The notes under the pieces were generated by a model. It was not told the DNA's origin. It saw nothing but the letters and a program-made list of their open reading frames with translations, and made no database searches. Made by a program: the position numbers and the translations under genes. Shown piece by piece: positions 1 to 11,063 of a stretch of 64,000 bases of DNA. Location: positions 105,199 to 169,198 of the forward strand of contig CAUYUJ010000758.1 in assembly GCA_963575745.1 (NCBI GenBank), read 5' to 3'. Source of the stretch: Prorocentrum cordatum (lineage: Eukaryota > Sar > Dinophyceae > Prorocentrales > Prorocentraceae). Numbering within the stretch: position 1 is the stretch's first letter; each line of letters starts with the position of its first letter.

Positions 1-169
1 GGAGGCCAAGCAGGAGCCGTGCCCGCCACCCGGCTGGAACCAGCGCAGTCGTTCGCTGCCGCGGGATGCGGGCAGGAGGCGTGTTCTTCTCCGTAGCCGC
101 CGTCTACGCCGTGTCTTGGTGCCCTTGCGGCCCCGCCGAGCGAGCGGGGGCACTTGCTTGAAGTGCCAA
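1..169. other. No gene recognised at window start
   Basis: GC-rich sequence without a convincing reading frame or repeat unit. It contains a short stem-like stretch near 138-147 (cgccgagcgagcgggg) but nothing I can name. Confidence 0.4.
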
Positions 170-1032
170 ATTGTTGACGCTTCGCGTATCCCCACCAGCC
201 CATCCAGAAACGATGCCCAGGGGAGTTGAGGTGATCAGGGAAGTCGGGGAGCATGCAGAATAGCAAAGGGCGGGGGAAGCTGTCACGTACCCCAAGAGGG
301 GGAGGATGGAGAAGGAATCCTCGTCGGAGGGGGAGGGAGGAGGAGGAGGGGGAGGAGGAGGAGGAGGAGGAGGAGGAGAATGAGGAGGAGGATGTGGAGT
401 AGGGAGAGGACGAGGAGGACGAGAAGGAGGAGAAGGAGCAGAGGGAGGAGAAGGAGGACAAGGAGGAGAAGGAGGAGGAGGAAGAGGGGGATGAGAAATT
501 GAAGAGGACGGCGAACCGAAGAGCCAGAAGCGTCTTAAATGCATTTCGGAGACCTTCTTGAGGCTTCTTGAGGGTCTCTTGGGAGCCTCTTGGAGGCCTC
601 TTGGGCGCCTCTTGGGGCCGTCTGGGCGCCTCTTGGGGCGCTCTTGGGGCGCTCTGGCATCGGAAGCGAAACGGGGAGAAAGCAAACAACAGTGATTTTC
701 CTAAGGTTTTGGGACGATGTTGGCCTCCTTGGGGAGCTCTTTGGCCACTTGGAGCCGTGTTGGGGCCGTCTTTGGGCCTCTTGGAACCATCTTAGGAGCC
801 ATCTCGAGCGATCTTGCGCTATCTTGAGCCATCTTGGAGCTCATCTTGGGCTCTCTGACGTGCTCTTGAAGCCATCTTGGGGCCAAAAGAGCCGTCCGAC
901 CGCTCGCGAAACCCTCCGTCCAGGTTCAGGGGAGGGGGTAGGGGGAGGGGTAAACCCCTCCACAAGGGGGAAGAGGGAGGGGTGGAAGAGGATCTGCTCT
1001 AGAACACCTACGCCCAGAGGGCTGGTGGGATT
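170..1032 (+). repeat. Dispersed repeat, copy A
   Basis: This block matches 56378-57354 in the same orientation. Both copies start at 'attgttgacgcttcgcg' and end at 'gggctggtgggatt'. The order of parts is the same: a unique head, a GGA-rich polypurine stretch (about 300-495), a run of CTTGG-type degenerate repeats (about 548-890), and a tail with a pyrimidine/purine box and 'tctaga'. The head and tail are nearly identical, while the two inner simple-repeat parts differ in length. Long proline-rich or arginine-rich open frames across it are by-products of the simple repeats. No coding domain is visible. It could be a non-autonomous mobile element or a segmental duplication. Confidence 0.85.
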
Positions 1033-1044
1033 TTGCCTCCTCCC

Positions 1045-1122
1045 CCCTCCTCCTCCTCCTCCTCCTCCTCCTCCTCCTCCTCCTCCTCCTCCTCCTCCTC
1101 CTCCTCCTCCTCCTCCTCCTCA
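1045..1122. repeat. (CCT)n microsatellite
   Basis: Nearly perfect CCT triplets directly after dispersed-repeat copy A. It makes false poly-Pro, poly-Ser and poly-Arg reading frames. Confidence 0.97.
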
Positions 1123-1603
1123 TCCCTTTTCCTCTGCCTTCCTGAAGGTCGGGTATTTTCTTATTGCAGCGGAGGGAAGGACGGGGAGGTTTCCCGCCCT
1201 CGCCGAGGGCGTTCCAGGGGGGCCCAGATCGTCCCGACCAGCCGCCGGAAACCCCCGAGTGACGCCAGAACCGAGCGACCTTTCGCAGGGGTGGCCCTCT
1301 GGAGGGAGGATCGATCAATTCTCGGAGGTCCGGGTGGATACAGTCAACCCGCATAGTAAGAACGGGCAACCTTCCCAAGGATACCCTTGCATCCTTGCCT
1401 CCTCGGCGCGTCCCTGGCCACTTCGCCACCGGCGCATCCCCGCTCGAAAACTTCGAGATTGGTTTCCAACGCCCTTGCAGCCTTTATCGAGCATCCTTAC
1501 TGCACAAGTTGCCTCCCCTGGCGGCGCCTCCCGCGCCGCTTCCGGCGCGCTCCCCGCGCCAGGGCGGGGCGCCTAGCGCCGACCCAGGGAATCCGCGCAG
1601 AGG
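1123..1603. other. No gene recognised
   Basis: GC-rich DNA between the CCT repeat and the copia element. Several overlapping short open frames exist but none has a domain or a repeat relation to other parts of the window. A small GGCGC/GCGCC palindrome lies near 1567-1579. Confidence 0.4.
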
Positions 1604-1608
1604 CGCCG
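1604..1608. repeat. Target-site duplication, left
   Basis: CGCCG immediately outside the 5' LTR; the same five bases lie immediately outside the 3' LTR at 17694-17698. Five bp is usual for copia integrases. The match is short and the region GC-rich, so chance is possible but unlikely given that both LTRs then have equal length. Confidence 0.7.
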
Positions 1609-1845
1609 ATTTTAAGGGTAGCTTTTTGGGAGATGTTATAGATAATGGGGAGTATAGCCTGCGCGTCGCTGTCTTATGGCTCAAGGCACGCGCGCCCTAT
1701 TTGCCCGGATACCGGACTTGGTATTCGCTAGGCGCTGGAAAGATCATTACATCGATATTGTCCTATCTTACTCATCCACACCCGAGATCGTATTCCTTCG
1801 ACATGGAATTGGACGCAATATGACCTACCAGAGTCATTTCAGACT
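1609..1845 (+). repeat. 5' LTR of the copia element (237 bp)
   Basis: Aligned without gaps to 17457-17693; about 211 of 237 positions agree. It begins ATTTTAAGGG and ends CAGACT, so the usual TG...CA ends are not present at the boundaries set by the homology. A TGTTATAG starts 25 bp inside. It contains TGGCTCAAG, which equals the last nine bases of the dinoflagellate spliced leader and is kept in both LTRs. No TATA box was recognised. Confidence 0.88.
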
Positions 1846-1857
1846 TGGTAGCGGAGC
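1846..1857 (+). promoter_or_regulatory. Primer binding site, initiator-Met tRNA-like
   Basis: TGGTAGCGGAGC begins at the first base after the 5' LTR. It is close to the TGGTAKCRGAGC-type site complementary to the 3' end of initiator methionine tRNA used by many copia elements. Its exact abutment to the end of LTR homology supports both calls. Confidence 0.75.
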
Positions 1858-2304
1858 TGGCCGCACTCTCGTGTAGTCAGCCCTTGTTCTTCTTATCCTC
1901 ACGCTACCCGGCACGATCTTCGTGACCAATCTCTACACTGCGCCACCACCCCACCGACATCTGCGAGGATCAATTCAAAAGCCAGAAGCAACACGAGAGT
2001 ACGACGTCTTGACAATAACATTGGTACCATACACGCTTCATCACTACGCTACTACCAACCGCTCGGCAACGAACCAAAAGCGCAGTACTTGAAGCGTAGG
2101 CGGGGAGACCCGCAAGAGAAAACGCCTCGTAGACTTGAAAAGGCGCTACTTGCTCTGCCCCAGCGCGGCCTCGCGCCCGATAACCATCCATACCTCCACA
2201 GCTTAGGGTTGGTTATCTTCGCCATTATCTGGTTTGCGCTGGGAGCGGCAATCGGACACATGCGCCGAGGAGATAAATAGCACCGATGGGCAATCACATG
2301 GCCC
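1858..2304 (+). other. Copia leader with two GNRA hairpins and a short open frame
   Basis: Untranslated leader between primer site and gag. Hairpins of the element-wide family sit at 2061-2074 (one mismatch) and 2100-2113 (GAGA loop). A frame open from about 2089 to a TAG at 2278-2280 is in phase with gag and contains a hydrophobic stretch (LGLVIFAIIWFALGAAIG) followed by basic residues, like one membrane span. If the TAG were read or is a mutation, gag would carry an N-terminal hydrophobic segment; otherwise this is an upstream ORF. Confidence 0.5.
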
Positions 2305-3099
2305 ATGCTGGGACCCCCAAGGCAACGTACCCTTTTTCGCGAGTACGTCTACGAGGTCAATGCGCGGCTTAACGTCACGAGTGGACGCATGACGCCACAA
2401 GCCCAAGCAGCCGCCATACAACGCGGCCTGGGCGGCCTGGCGAGGACACTCGCCATGAGGGTACCACCTGACATCATAGACTATGGTGCGGACATCGATG
2501 GTGCCCACACCGACCCAGTAACATACATTATGTTCTTCCTAAGCATGAAGTTCGAACGCCTGGAAGATGAGCGCCAGCTCACCTCAGGCACTCAGCTCGT
2601 CGACTTTCATGTGCCTCACGCAGAACGAATCGACGTAACCCTTACTCGGTTCGAAATGGCCCGTCTTGAGGCACAATCGGTGGGCTTTGACCTTCCCGAC
2701 TTCCAACTGCCCACGACTATCCTATTCCGCGCCCTAGGCGTTGGTAACCAGCGAGCCATGCAACTCTCACAACCACTCAACCACCAAATGCCCCGAACAC
2801 AACAACAGCATGACGAACTGTGTGAGAGGATGCGCTCGATAGGCCATCTGTCAACACGGTATCCTGGCAACGTAGGATCAGTGTTTGGAAGGGGAAGGGG
2901 GACTGGCAGTGGAAATTTCTATACCACCTTAAACAGTGAAGCTCAGCCTGGCAACGGGCCCTCAAACATATGGGCCAACGATCCCGGAGAATCTACTGCC
3001 ATACTAGCAGTGGATCGATCACAACCAAGCTGGGCAAGAGCCCTCCTCCTAGAGAACCTCAGCCTCACCGCTCTCTATGGGGAGAAGCGAACCCCCTAA
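2305..3099 (+). pseudogene. Copia gag, capsid-like part
   Basis: An open stretch of 264 residues just downstream of the leader. The helical, charged composition (YEVNARLNVTSG, FERLEDERQ, RFEMARLEAQS, LFRALGVGNQRAMQL) is like the capsid region of dinoflagellate copia polyproteins; 'LFRALGV..Q...L' near residues 150-165 is the clearest stretch. The protein would coat the retrotransposon RNA in virus-like particles. The frame is lost near 3090, and the continuation is in another frame from 2970 on. The start at 2305 is the first in-phase ATG after the TAG at 2278. Confidence 0.65.
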
Positions 3100-4151
3100 A
3101 CGACTGTGTAGCCACCTGCCTGGGTAGCGACGATTTCGACGCAGGCACCGACGCCGACGCGATATCATCAGATGGCATCGACCCACTAGACTGGTCAGAT
3201 ATCATGCAAATGGAAGGTGATAATCAGCGTGCCGAGCATCTATGTTGGTTATTACAACAAGCAAAGCGTAGGTGGAGGAGGTTCACACGAAAACCAGTGC
3301 GTCGTGTTAGGAGGAGGGCACGGAGGAGCTTCAAAGGAAAAGGCACAGGCAAACGGGGTCGCCGAAGGTTGAACGGACGAGGCATCGCGGCTTTCCTCCA
3401 GAGGCTTTCGGATGATCAGTATGATGAGATATTCTTCGGGGGAAAAGGCTTTGGAAAAGGCCGCAGGGGAACCTCCGGCAAATGCAAAGGCAGGCGGGGG
3501 AACCCGCGAGGCAGAGACGGCCAGATCTTGAAGTGCCATGAATGTGATAGCACCGATCACCTTGTGAAGGACTGTCCAGTGAAAGGGTATGGAAAGGGTA
3601 GATCGTCCGAAGTCCATTTAGGCTCAAGTGAACCTGCCGTTGAGTTTCTGAGCCTCCAAGACTTCGGGGCTGCGGAACATGTACTTTTCACTTGGGTCCG
3701 TAACATGGACACTCTGGACGAGATCGAGGCGCGCGGCCATGGGCCCCACGCGCACTACCTCGAGTACCTCCGCAGGTTCGTTTTCGGAGCCATCGAGCTC
3801 GCGCCTGTGGAGAACGGAACGCTGGGAAACCAGCCCTTTTCTTTCTTCGACTGGACGTTCGGCAATCCAGGTAACATCATGGCCTACGAGAGCAGCGACG
3901 AGGACGTCACTGTTGAGGCTTCACCTTCGGAGGTCGAGCACAACCTTCGACGGCAATCTGACCTCATGCCTGGAAACAGGCCTACTCCAGTGTATCCGCC
4001 GAATTATTGCGAATTGATGGAATTGGAGGCTCATGCCTTCACCGTGGGCGTTTCAGGCAATCTTCGCAAGCCTCCTGGTCTGCTCGCGCCGGGCGAGTAC
4101 GGACCATACGGTGCTGCAGACCCTCGTGCATATGCACGCTGCTCAAGCTGA
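2970..4151 (+). pseudogene. Gag nucleocapsid part with CCHC zinc knuckle
   Basis: Continuation of gag after a frameshift. A basic region (RRVRRRARRSFKGKGTGKRG, residues 112-131) precedes one CCHC knuckle encoded at 3534-3575: C-x2-C-x4-H-x4-C (CHECDSTDHLVKDC, residues 189-202). Flanking Gly-Lys repeats (GKGFGKG, GYGKGR) are typical of RNA-binding nucleocapsids. Downstream is an acidic segment. Three GNRA hairpins fall inside (3494, 3821, 3968), read as RGNPR, LGNQP and PGNRP. The knuckle would bind and package element RNA. Confidence 0.8.
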
Positions 4152-4345
4152 AGAGTATCCTGATAGTCAACAGAGCGTTGAGAGCGGCCACATGATGCTG
4201 CAGACTCCGATGTCTGTGACGACTCGGAATTGCTGCTGGCGGCCCTCACTCTCATCTACAGCGTGCTCCCTGACGACGTGCAGCGACACGCACGGCATGG
4301 CATGCAAAGGGGCGTCGGCGCCAAGCCCTTGAGAGGGCTATCACA

Positions 4346-5125
4346 ATGCGTGGACAGGCGCTTCCTCGGCCGGGATGGGGTCTCCAGGCGGTGGGACTAC
4401 AGCCCAACCATACGGCCATGCGAAACGCCATCGGGGAGCCCCCCTATGACTACGCTCAGCCTGAGGCGCGCGCCGTGCTCGGCAACGAGCCTGAGCCGAC
4501 CACCGCGCCGCCGACGCCGGGGCTGCCTAGCGGTGCTCAGACGCCTCTACAGCAGGGAAACCTGCCCGCCCCGGCTGGGCCAATGACCATTGTCATTGGC
4601 AATCCTACTTTAGAAGTTGAAGATGATGACGGATGTGGGTTGGGCGAGGACGAGGCCACCATCCTCATGGTGGACATCTATGGCGAAGACGAGGAGGTGG
4701 ACTTCGACCCAGACAGCCCTGACGCACAACCATCCGCACAAGAGCCAATCATGCCAGACTCCAGTCAGCAGGGGGACCTGCCTGCCCAGGATGCGCTGCC
4801 TACGCCTACCCAGGAACCCCGTCAGCTCCTGCGCAGGCTACGTCAGCAGCATCATCCGATGAACGGGCCAGGAGGTCTCGCTCACATCCGCGTCTTAGGG
4901 GCGATCCGCACCCCCAAGGACGGCCCCCACGTGAATGGGGGCAGGCAGCCCCATCAGAGCATGCCGCTCGACGAGGGGGCCAGCTGCTCGCCTACAACGA
5001 CCCTAGGCGCCAAACGGGTGAGCACTCTGCCTTTGGACAGGGCAACCCGATCTACAGGGGCGCCCAAGGCAGGTCCATACGGGGTGCCTATCAGCTCGCA
5101 ACGAACATTCGACGTCCTGAGATAG
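4346..5125 (+). pseudogene. Copia polyprotein linker, acidic and Pro/Gln-rich
   Basis: An open stretch of 259 residues with no domain I recognise. The middle is very acidic (YGEDEEVDFDPDSPDAQ). It holds three GNRA hairpins (4477, 4552, 4768), read as LGNEP, QGNLP and QGDLP. Composition points to a disordered spacer between gag and the downstream enzymatic domains. The stretch 4152-4345 that separates it from the knuckle frame is closed by stops. Confidence 0.45.
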
Positions 5126-5455
5126 AGGCAGCGTGGAAACAGCTGAGAGCCATCATCGAGGAGCGCCGCCGCTACAGGCCCAATGCTGTCTGCGGTCCGT
5201 GCTCACAGGAATTCCAGGAACACAGACCTGGTTTTCCTGTAGGCCTCAATGACGTCTTAAGCCCGAACAGGGGCCGCACTCCTGCAAAGGAGGGTCATCC
5301 ACCTCTCTTGCCTATGACCCAAGGATGCGATCAACTTCCGTCTCGGAACAACGGGCCACAGCAGCCCTGCTGCTCAGGAGACTCGACCTCCGCGGGGAAA
5401 CCCGCCTGGTGTCTCCAGTCAGGCCCAAACGTACGAGATGACGAGTGGCGACGAG
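5110..5455 (+). pseudogene. Polyprotein linker in a third frame
   Basis: A frame without ATG stays open over 115 codons and joins the linker to the Tpt1-like ORF (reads RRPEIEAAWKQLRAIIEERR near its start, up to a one-residue uncertainty). One GNRA hairpin at 5392-5405 is read here as AGKPA, a different codon phase from most copies. No domain recognised. Confidence 0.35.
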
Positions 5456-7045
5456 CATGAGGTCCAACGAGCCGCAGCAGAGACAGAGCGCAAGCGAGTG
5501 GCAGAAGAGCGCAACCGCGAGGCAACTCGCCGAATGCTGCTGGAGTCACAAGCTGAAGCAAAGAAGCCACCAACGATCCCAAAGGCTAAAAGCGAGACTC
5601 GTGAATATAGGACGCCTTCGGGCGAAAGACAGAAAGTTTCTACCCGCTCAGAGGAGCTCGGGTCCGATGTGCAGATGGGGGGGCCTCTCTCCGAAGTGCC
5701 GAAGTCACCGACTCGAGCAATGCCTGCGCAGAGACCTGACCCCAGGCAACAGCCTCAGGACTCCCTGGAGATCCGCAGGCGACAGCCTAGCCGGAGTGGC
5801 TCCATCGCCAGCAAGGCCAAGGCGTTCGAGCGTACAGGGTATACCCCTACGCCGGCCTCGCCAGCGGCGACACGTTCCAAGGCGTCCGAGGAGGGCGCGT
5901 TGTCCCAGGGTACCTGGGCGCCTAAGATTAGGGGCAGCGCCAGCCGAGAGACGCCGCGGGGAAACCCGCCAGGCGCTGCAGCCGCAGCATCCTCATCCTC
6001 CGGAGCCGCAGCCTCGTCAGCGGCAGAGGCTCCATTGCGGGGAAAACCGCCAGAGGACAAGCTGCGCCACCCAGGCGATACCTCCTTCACGAGCGGGAGC
6101 CAGGCGCTGATCAACGATCGTCTTGCTCTACGGGAGTTACCACCGATGCGTTCGGTTGACGAGGCGCTTATGGAGAGCTGTAGGCAGAAGAACATCATTC
6201 CGAGAAATAACTATAAGATCAAGCAGCTCAGTAAGTGCCTCAGCAAGATCTGTAGGCACGCGCCTGACAGACCGCACAATCCAGCGTGGAGGCTGGGGAC
6301 GTTCGACGACCACGATGGATGGATCCACCTCCACGAGCTCGTAAACGAGTTCCCCTGGAACGACGGTAGGCGACGCGACGGGCACAACCCGAAGTTCGAC
6401 GACGCCAAGATCATCGCCGAGACTTTCTACGGCAGAACGGTCGATCAGATGGCTGCAATCATGATGGCGATCGTCCGCGTCCGCGAGGCGGACGGCGAGG
6501 AGAAGCAGCGTCTGCAATTCAAGGTCCTGATGCGCGATTCTGGCACAGCCGATTTGTTCATCCGTACTTCGCAGGGGCACTCGTGGACGCTCAAGGCCCC
6601 TTGGTCGCTGCACAAGTACATTGTACTGCACGACAATCCTGCCGGGAGACCGGGCCCGCACCCCGACGTTGCCATTCACGGCACACCGTGGGCAGCCTTC
6701 GAGGGCATCATGTGGATAGACCTTTCCTGCCGTAGAGAGCACAACACCAAGAAGAAATGAATTGGCCGTTCACACATCCACTTTGTTCCAACGCTTCAGC
6801 GTCGTGACGTGCAGAGTGGATGGGACCCCGATTCTGAGATCATCATCTCGGTGGACTGGCACCAGGCCTTGAAGGACGGGATCGAGTTCTGCTGGCCCGA
6901 CAACGGGGCGCTGCTATCGGAAGGGGTCGACGGCATTATTGAGCCGTATTTATCAACTACGTGGAGGAGATCTCCACAGTTAAACAGTGGCGGAACCCAT
7001 ACTACTTGGGCAGTCGCCGTGCACGCTGTTCCACTGCCACGATGA
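5438..7045 (+). pseudogene. Tpt1/KptA-like RNA 2'-phosphotransferase domain inside the copia element
   Basis: Tpt1/KptA enzymes move the 2'-phosphate of ligated tRNA onto NAD+. Visible motifs: LSKCLSKICRH (residues 262-272, the LSK..LRH motif with Arg-His), DDHDGWIHLHELV (DxxGWVxvdeLL), IRTSQGHS (QGHS at residues 379-382), IHGT (the xHGT NAD-site motif), then, after a TGA at 6758-6760, RSHIHFVP (RxHvHxa) and SVDWHQALKDGIEFCWPDNG, a good match to the family's C-terminal half. The TGA is the only break inside the domain; both sides are in one frame. The first 255 residues are a low-complexity linker with hairpins at 5956 and 6037. Order of motifs and spacing fit the whole family. Whether it is ever active is unknown. 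Confidence 0.82.
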
Positions 7046-9318
7046 TGGCACCAAGCAGGTGGAAAACGGTGGGCAATGCGAGTATTGGGCACAGAATGTC
7101 TCTCCGGCGTGATGATGAGCCTCCTACGGCTTGTTGTCGGAGAGAGTTTGGGGACCACTATAACCCAACAGTGCTGGGAAACCAGCCCGAGACCCACCAG
7201 ATCCTCATGATCAACGAGAGTGAGGCGGGGAGTGCGGCTCCAAGCCGTGCTCCAATCCAAGGGCCTAGTGCCATATCTTGGCAGGTCCTCAGCACCTCAG
7301 ATCTGGATCAGATTGCGGCTGCTCTAAACCCTGAGCAGGTGGAACAGCTAGCGGACAGACTGTGCCAACAAGATCCCTGGGCCGCAGGTCAGGGAGCTAT
7401 GTCCGCCATGGTGACACGCAACCGCCAGGCCGTGCAGGGAAACCTGCCCGTTAACGGACTCAGGAGCGACATGCCCGAGCCGCAGGGAGGCCCGCAAACG
7501 TTCGGCCGCATCTTCGGAGAGCCCGCTCGATTCGAGCAGATGCCAGGGAGCCCCTCGCACAGCATGCACACGCCGAGGGGCATGGCCCCAGTAGCGACAA
7601 CGCCAGTACAGTCTCCATTTGGGACTCCTGGTCGGTCTGCCACAAATGGCACTCTCATGGAGCGAATTGCTGCGGCCAGAGCTGAGCATGGCACAGCTCT
7701 TTTGGGCATGATGCCACCGGGCACGCCATCGAGTTTGCGGGGAAACCCGCCTGGTATTCCAGTACACCACTGGCCTCTAGCCGACCAGAACATCGCTACT
7801 GGAGTGCCTGATGACTACCGCACACGGGTGGCGGCTGCGGTACAACATGCGCAGAGCCATAACCTGCCCCACCCGAGCGGTCAGAGGTGGAGACCAGCCT
7901 GGTCTTGGGAGCCGGAGGGTCCGAATCCACTCGACCCTGCTCGGCAACGAGCTCTTATCCCGGCGTTCAGTGTTCATCCGAGCATGGCCCAAGGCCAGAG
8001 GCCAGCACCTGCTCCAAGTGGTCCGCCACTGTACCCAGGCGGGTCTAGAGTCCCGAACAGATTTGTTCGCGCGATGGCGGATCAGTTTCATAGCCTCACG
8101 AATGCGCGCTGCAGCGACCAGTCCATGTACCCGCACATGGCCTTCATGCCTGCACCGACGACGCCAGAGGTGGCCGTCCAGCCTACTGCCCATTCCATAT
8201 CACCAGGCAGTAGGGGAGTGCCAGATTACCTCAGGCAGACGTACCACACTCAACAGGCGCGTTTCAGACGCCGGCAGGCGGTGCAGGGTGCACGTGACCA
8301 AGCACGCGCAGCAGCACTTAAATTCATGAGGAGCAGAGGCTCACCCACGCGAGGAAACTCGCCAGCCGTGTCGCCCGCAGCCTCCATAGCTGCAGCTACT
8401 CCAGCAGTGGCCGCCGCAGCGCCGGATGTACAGACACCCGCAGGAGATCCTCCAGCTGCCTTCCTGGACTCTGAAACAGTTCTGGAGCGGCAGCGGCGAG
8501 TGTACCCTAGGGCGGCAGACGTGGAAATCTATATTGGGATGGAAGACACCTGCGCGGTATGTCTCGAGGAGCTTATGCCGAGGGAGAGTATCTACCGTTT
8601 GAGGTGCAACCATCTGTTCCACGAGGTGTGTTGGAACTCGAATGTGGTGGGCCATGTTGCGAATCAGCGAGAAGGAGACCCTCAGCAACCAGTATGTGCT
8701 ATCTGCCGAGCGCCAGGCATCATAGCGTCGGCGTTCCCCTGGACCGGCTCCGTCACTCAGGCTCCTGAACAGGCAGCGAGGGAGCTGCGAGAATTGAGGA
8801 GCATGGTGGAGGACATGACGGCCAGCATGCTAGACAGGCAGGCAGCACTGCCCCAGCAGCGGGGAAACCCGCCGGAGGAGGTGAGGGCGCCGATGGAGAC
8901 GGAATACTTCGACCAGCTTATCCCGATGACAGCGCCTCAGCAGGGAAACCTGCCCATCACCCCACCTGCGCCGATTCTCCCAACTCACTACGAGCCTGGA
9001 GTCGGCAGGTGGCTCCTCCGATGTCACCCCAGAGCGGGGGTGGGGCCGAGCTGCCACTGGACCCTGAACAGCTGCGCGAGCTGCGTGTTCGCCATTTCCA
9101 GACCCAGATGGACAATGCGCACACCACGTTCATGTTGGACGCCGATAATCCTGAGAGCGAGTCGTTTGACCTCTCAGATTCTTCAGTGGCGACAGCGGCA
9201 ACGGCAGTCAGGGCCGTTGAACTCTCAGCCACGAATACTAAGTTCGACGAGTGGTTGCAGCACAGGGATCACTTTACAAATGAGGGATTTCAAAACATTA
9301 CCCCTCATTCATATCTGA
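6961..9318 (+). pseudogene. Polyprotein segment with RING-H2 finger
   Basis: An open stretch of 785 residues. Most is Pro/Ala/Gln-rich linker with seven GNRA hairpins (7173 to 8940). Residues 531-582 (8551-8706) form a RING-H2 finger: CAVCLEEL ... RCNHLFHEVCW ... CAICRAPG, i.e. C-x2-C, C-x-H-x2-H-x2-C, C-x2-C. RING-H2 proteins are usually E3 ubiquitin ligases; here the target is unknown. Hairpin 7939-7952 lies in a different codon phase (ARQRA). The frame overlaps the Tpt1-like frame at its start and the protease frame at its end, so frameshifts join the three. Confidence 0.8.
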
Positions 9319-10379
9319 CGCTGACGCGACGCACCACTCGTGAACAGTATACCAGCATACGCGATGAGTATGCTAATTGGCCGGAGGAACAGGGCACTCA
9401 CGCCCAGGACGTGTCGCATTTCCAGTACATCGACCTGGCTCGCATGGCCGCAGGAAGGCCAAGTGCCAGCACGATGCGGGGAAACCCGCCAGGAGGTACG
9501 ACCGAGATGCGGGGAAACCCGCCGGACAGCGCAGCCGGCATATCAGAGACGGTGCACATCAAGCAGCCGAGCAGGACGTTTCTGGAGGTTTGTGGAAATT
9601 CGACCCTCATAGATACGGGCTCGAAGATCAACATAATGGGAGAGAGCACGAGCCGCCAATTCGCCCAGGCTGCTGAGGCACACCATCGTCCGTGTAGTTT
9701 TGAACCCCGTTCTCGATTGAACATCAACGGGGTGGGCGAGGGGTCGGCCCCAGCTGATACCGCGGGCACTTTCAGCATTGCCTGCGAGTGCCAGGGCTCG
9801 ACCCAGCTCGACTCGTACAAGACTAAAATTGTGTCAGGCTGCGGCAAAGACCTGCCTGCTATCCTGGGCCTCGACAGCATGCAGGACGAGCGCATCATTA
9901 TTGCGCTTGAACGAGGCCAGGAGAAGTTGATATTCCCTGGGAAGGGACAGGTCAAGATGGGACTCCCCGAGGGCTCCAAGATCATGCCGACAACGAAGCT
10001 GTCATCAGGACATCTGTCAATCAGGTGTGATCGATTCGGCGCCGCGGGGCAACCCGCCTCAAGTACGAGTGCGACATCGTCCCAGACGGTGCTGACAGGC
10101 AAGCCATCCCCCGCGCAAGAGCGCCAACAACTGCAGGGGAACCTGCCTCAGGGGCTGCTCGCGATACTCGCCAAGGCGACGATGGAAGGCGACAGCATCG
10201 ACGATCTGGAAACGTTCGACTGCTTCGTAGCCAGGACACTGGCCCAGCATGGTGGAGTTGTATGCACCCGTGGATGCTGCGAGGACACACTGGAAGATAG
10301 TGATGGGGTACACGAATCACGAGCTGCAGACGGTCAACGACGCAAGGTCGAAGGGCCTCCTGAAGCAGCTGGTGGATAA
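9009..10379 (+). pseudogene. Retroviral-type aspartic protease
   Basis: Residues 195-345 are a retropepsin-like domain: STLIDTGSKINIMG with catalytic Asp at residue 202 (DTG at 9612-9620), and LPAILGLDSMQDERIII as the second conserved block (ILGxD). It would cut the Gag-Pol polyprotein. The part before it carries two near-adjacent hairpins (9476, 9509), both read RGNPP; two more hairpins follow (10044, read AGQPA, and 10133, read QGNLP). The end is out of frame with the next segment. Confidence 0.85.
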
Positions 10380-11019
10380 TCCATCCACGCTGGCCACGTT
10401 TGCGGAGCAATCCACCTCTGAGGCAACCGCGCGCTGCAGCGCAGAGCTCCAGCATTTGAGAGATGCTCAGATGCTGGCAGATGTGGCAGGCGCATCTTCT
10501 TCATCTGGAAGATGGCAGGGCGACGCTGCCCCCTTCGTCGCCTTGCCTGATGGCCGAGAGGCCAGGGGTAACAAGGACAGCGGGGCAACCTGCCATAAGA
10601 GAAGAGCTTTCGTTATCGAAGATACGAGAGAAGTTTGCGCTGACCTCCGCACCGGAGGATATACTTGTGACCGCATTTCCCACAACGAGCTCATGACAGC
10701 TGCGGTGGTCAGTGGGGACTATGCTCTAATATGGGTCAGCACTTTGGGTGACTGGTACGCTCGGACCCCAGGTAAAAGAGTAGCCCCACACTGGTCGCGC
10801 ATTCAGAGCCTTCTGACGAAGGTCAGGAAGCTCCGCATGACAATTACAGCGTTTGGTCCCCCAGGATACGTTTGGAAGCTGTTTCCAATACGTGATACTC
10901 TGGAGGATCTTAAGTTGACGGTAGTACGGATGCGGTTGCGTCATTTCGGTATCAGGTTCAATACGCAAGACAATACACCAAGTGGTAAATATGCAAGTAG
11001 CCACATCAATACCGATTAG
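10249..11019 (+). pseudogene. Copia polyprotein segment, function unknown
   Basis: An open stretch of 256 residues overlapping the protease frame. Its first part is helical and Ala/Glu-rich; its second (VSGDYALIWVSTLGDWYA, ITAFGPPGYVWKLFPI) looks like a folded domain that I cannot assign. Hairpin 10580-10593 falls here in the third codon phase (SGATC). It lies between protease and the methyltransferase-like region. Confidence 0.4.
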
Positions 11020-11063
11020 CTCGAAGCTATGGGTATGTACGTGCAAACTGGCGATACCACAAC

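Noticed and set aside
85-110. Spliced-leader relic at window start (tccgtagcc)
   Set aside because: Only nine bases match; the remainder of the leader is absent.
300-500. Long Pro-rich minus-strand ORF over the GGA tract
   Set aside because: Translation of a simple repeat; every frame of such a tract is open.
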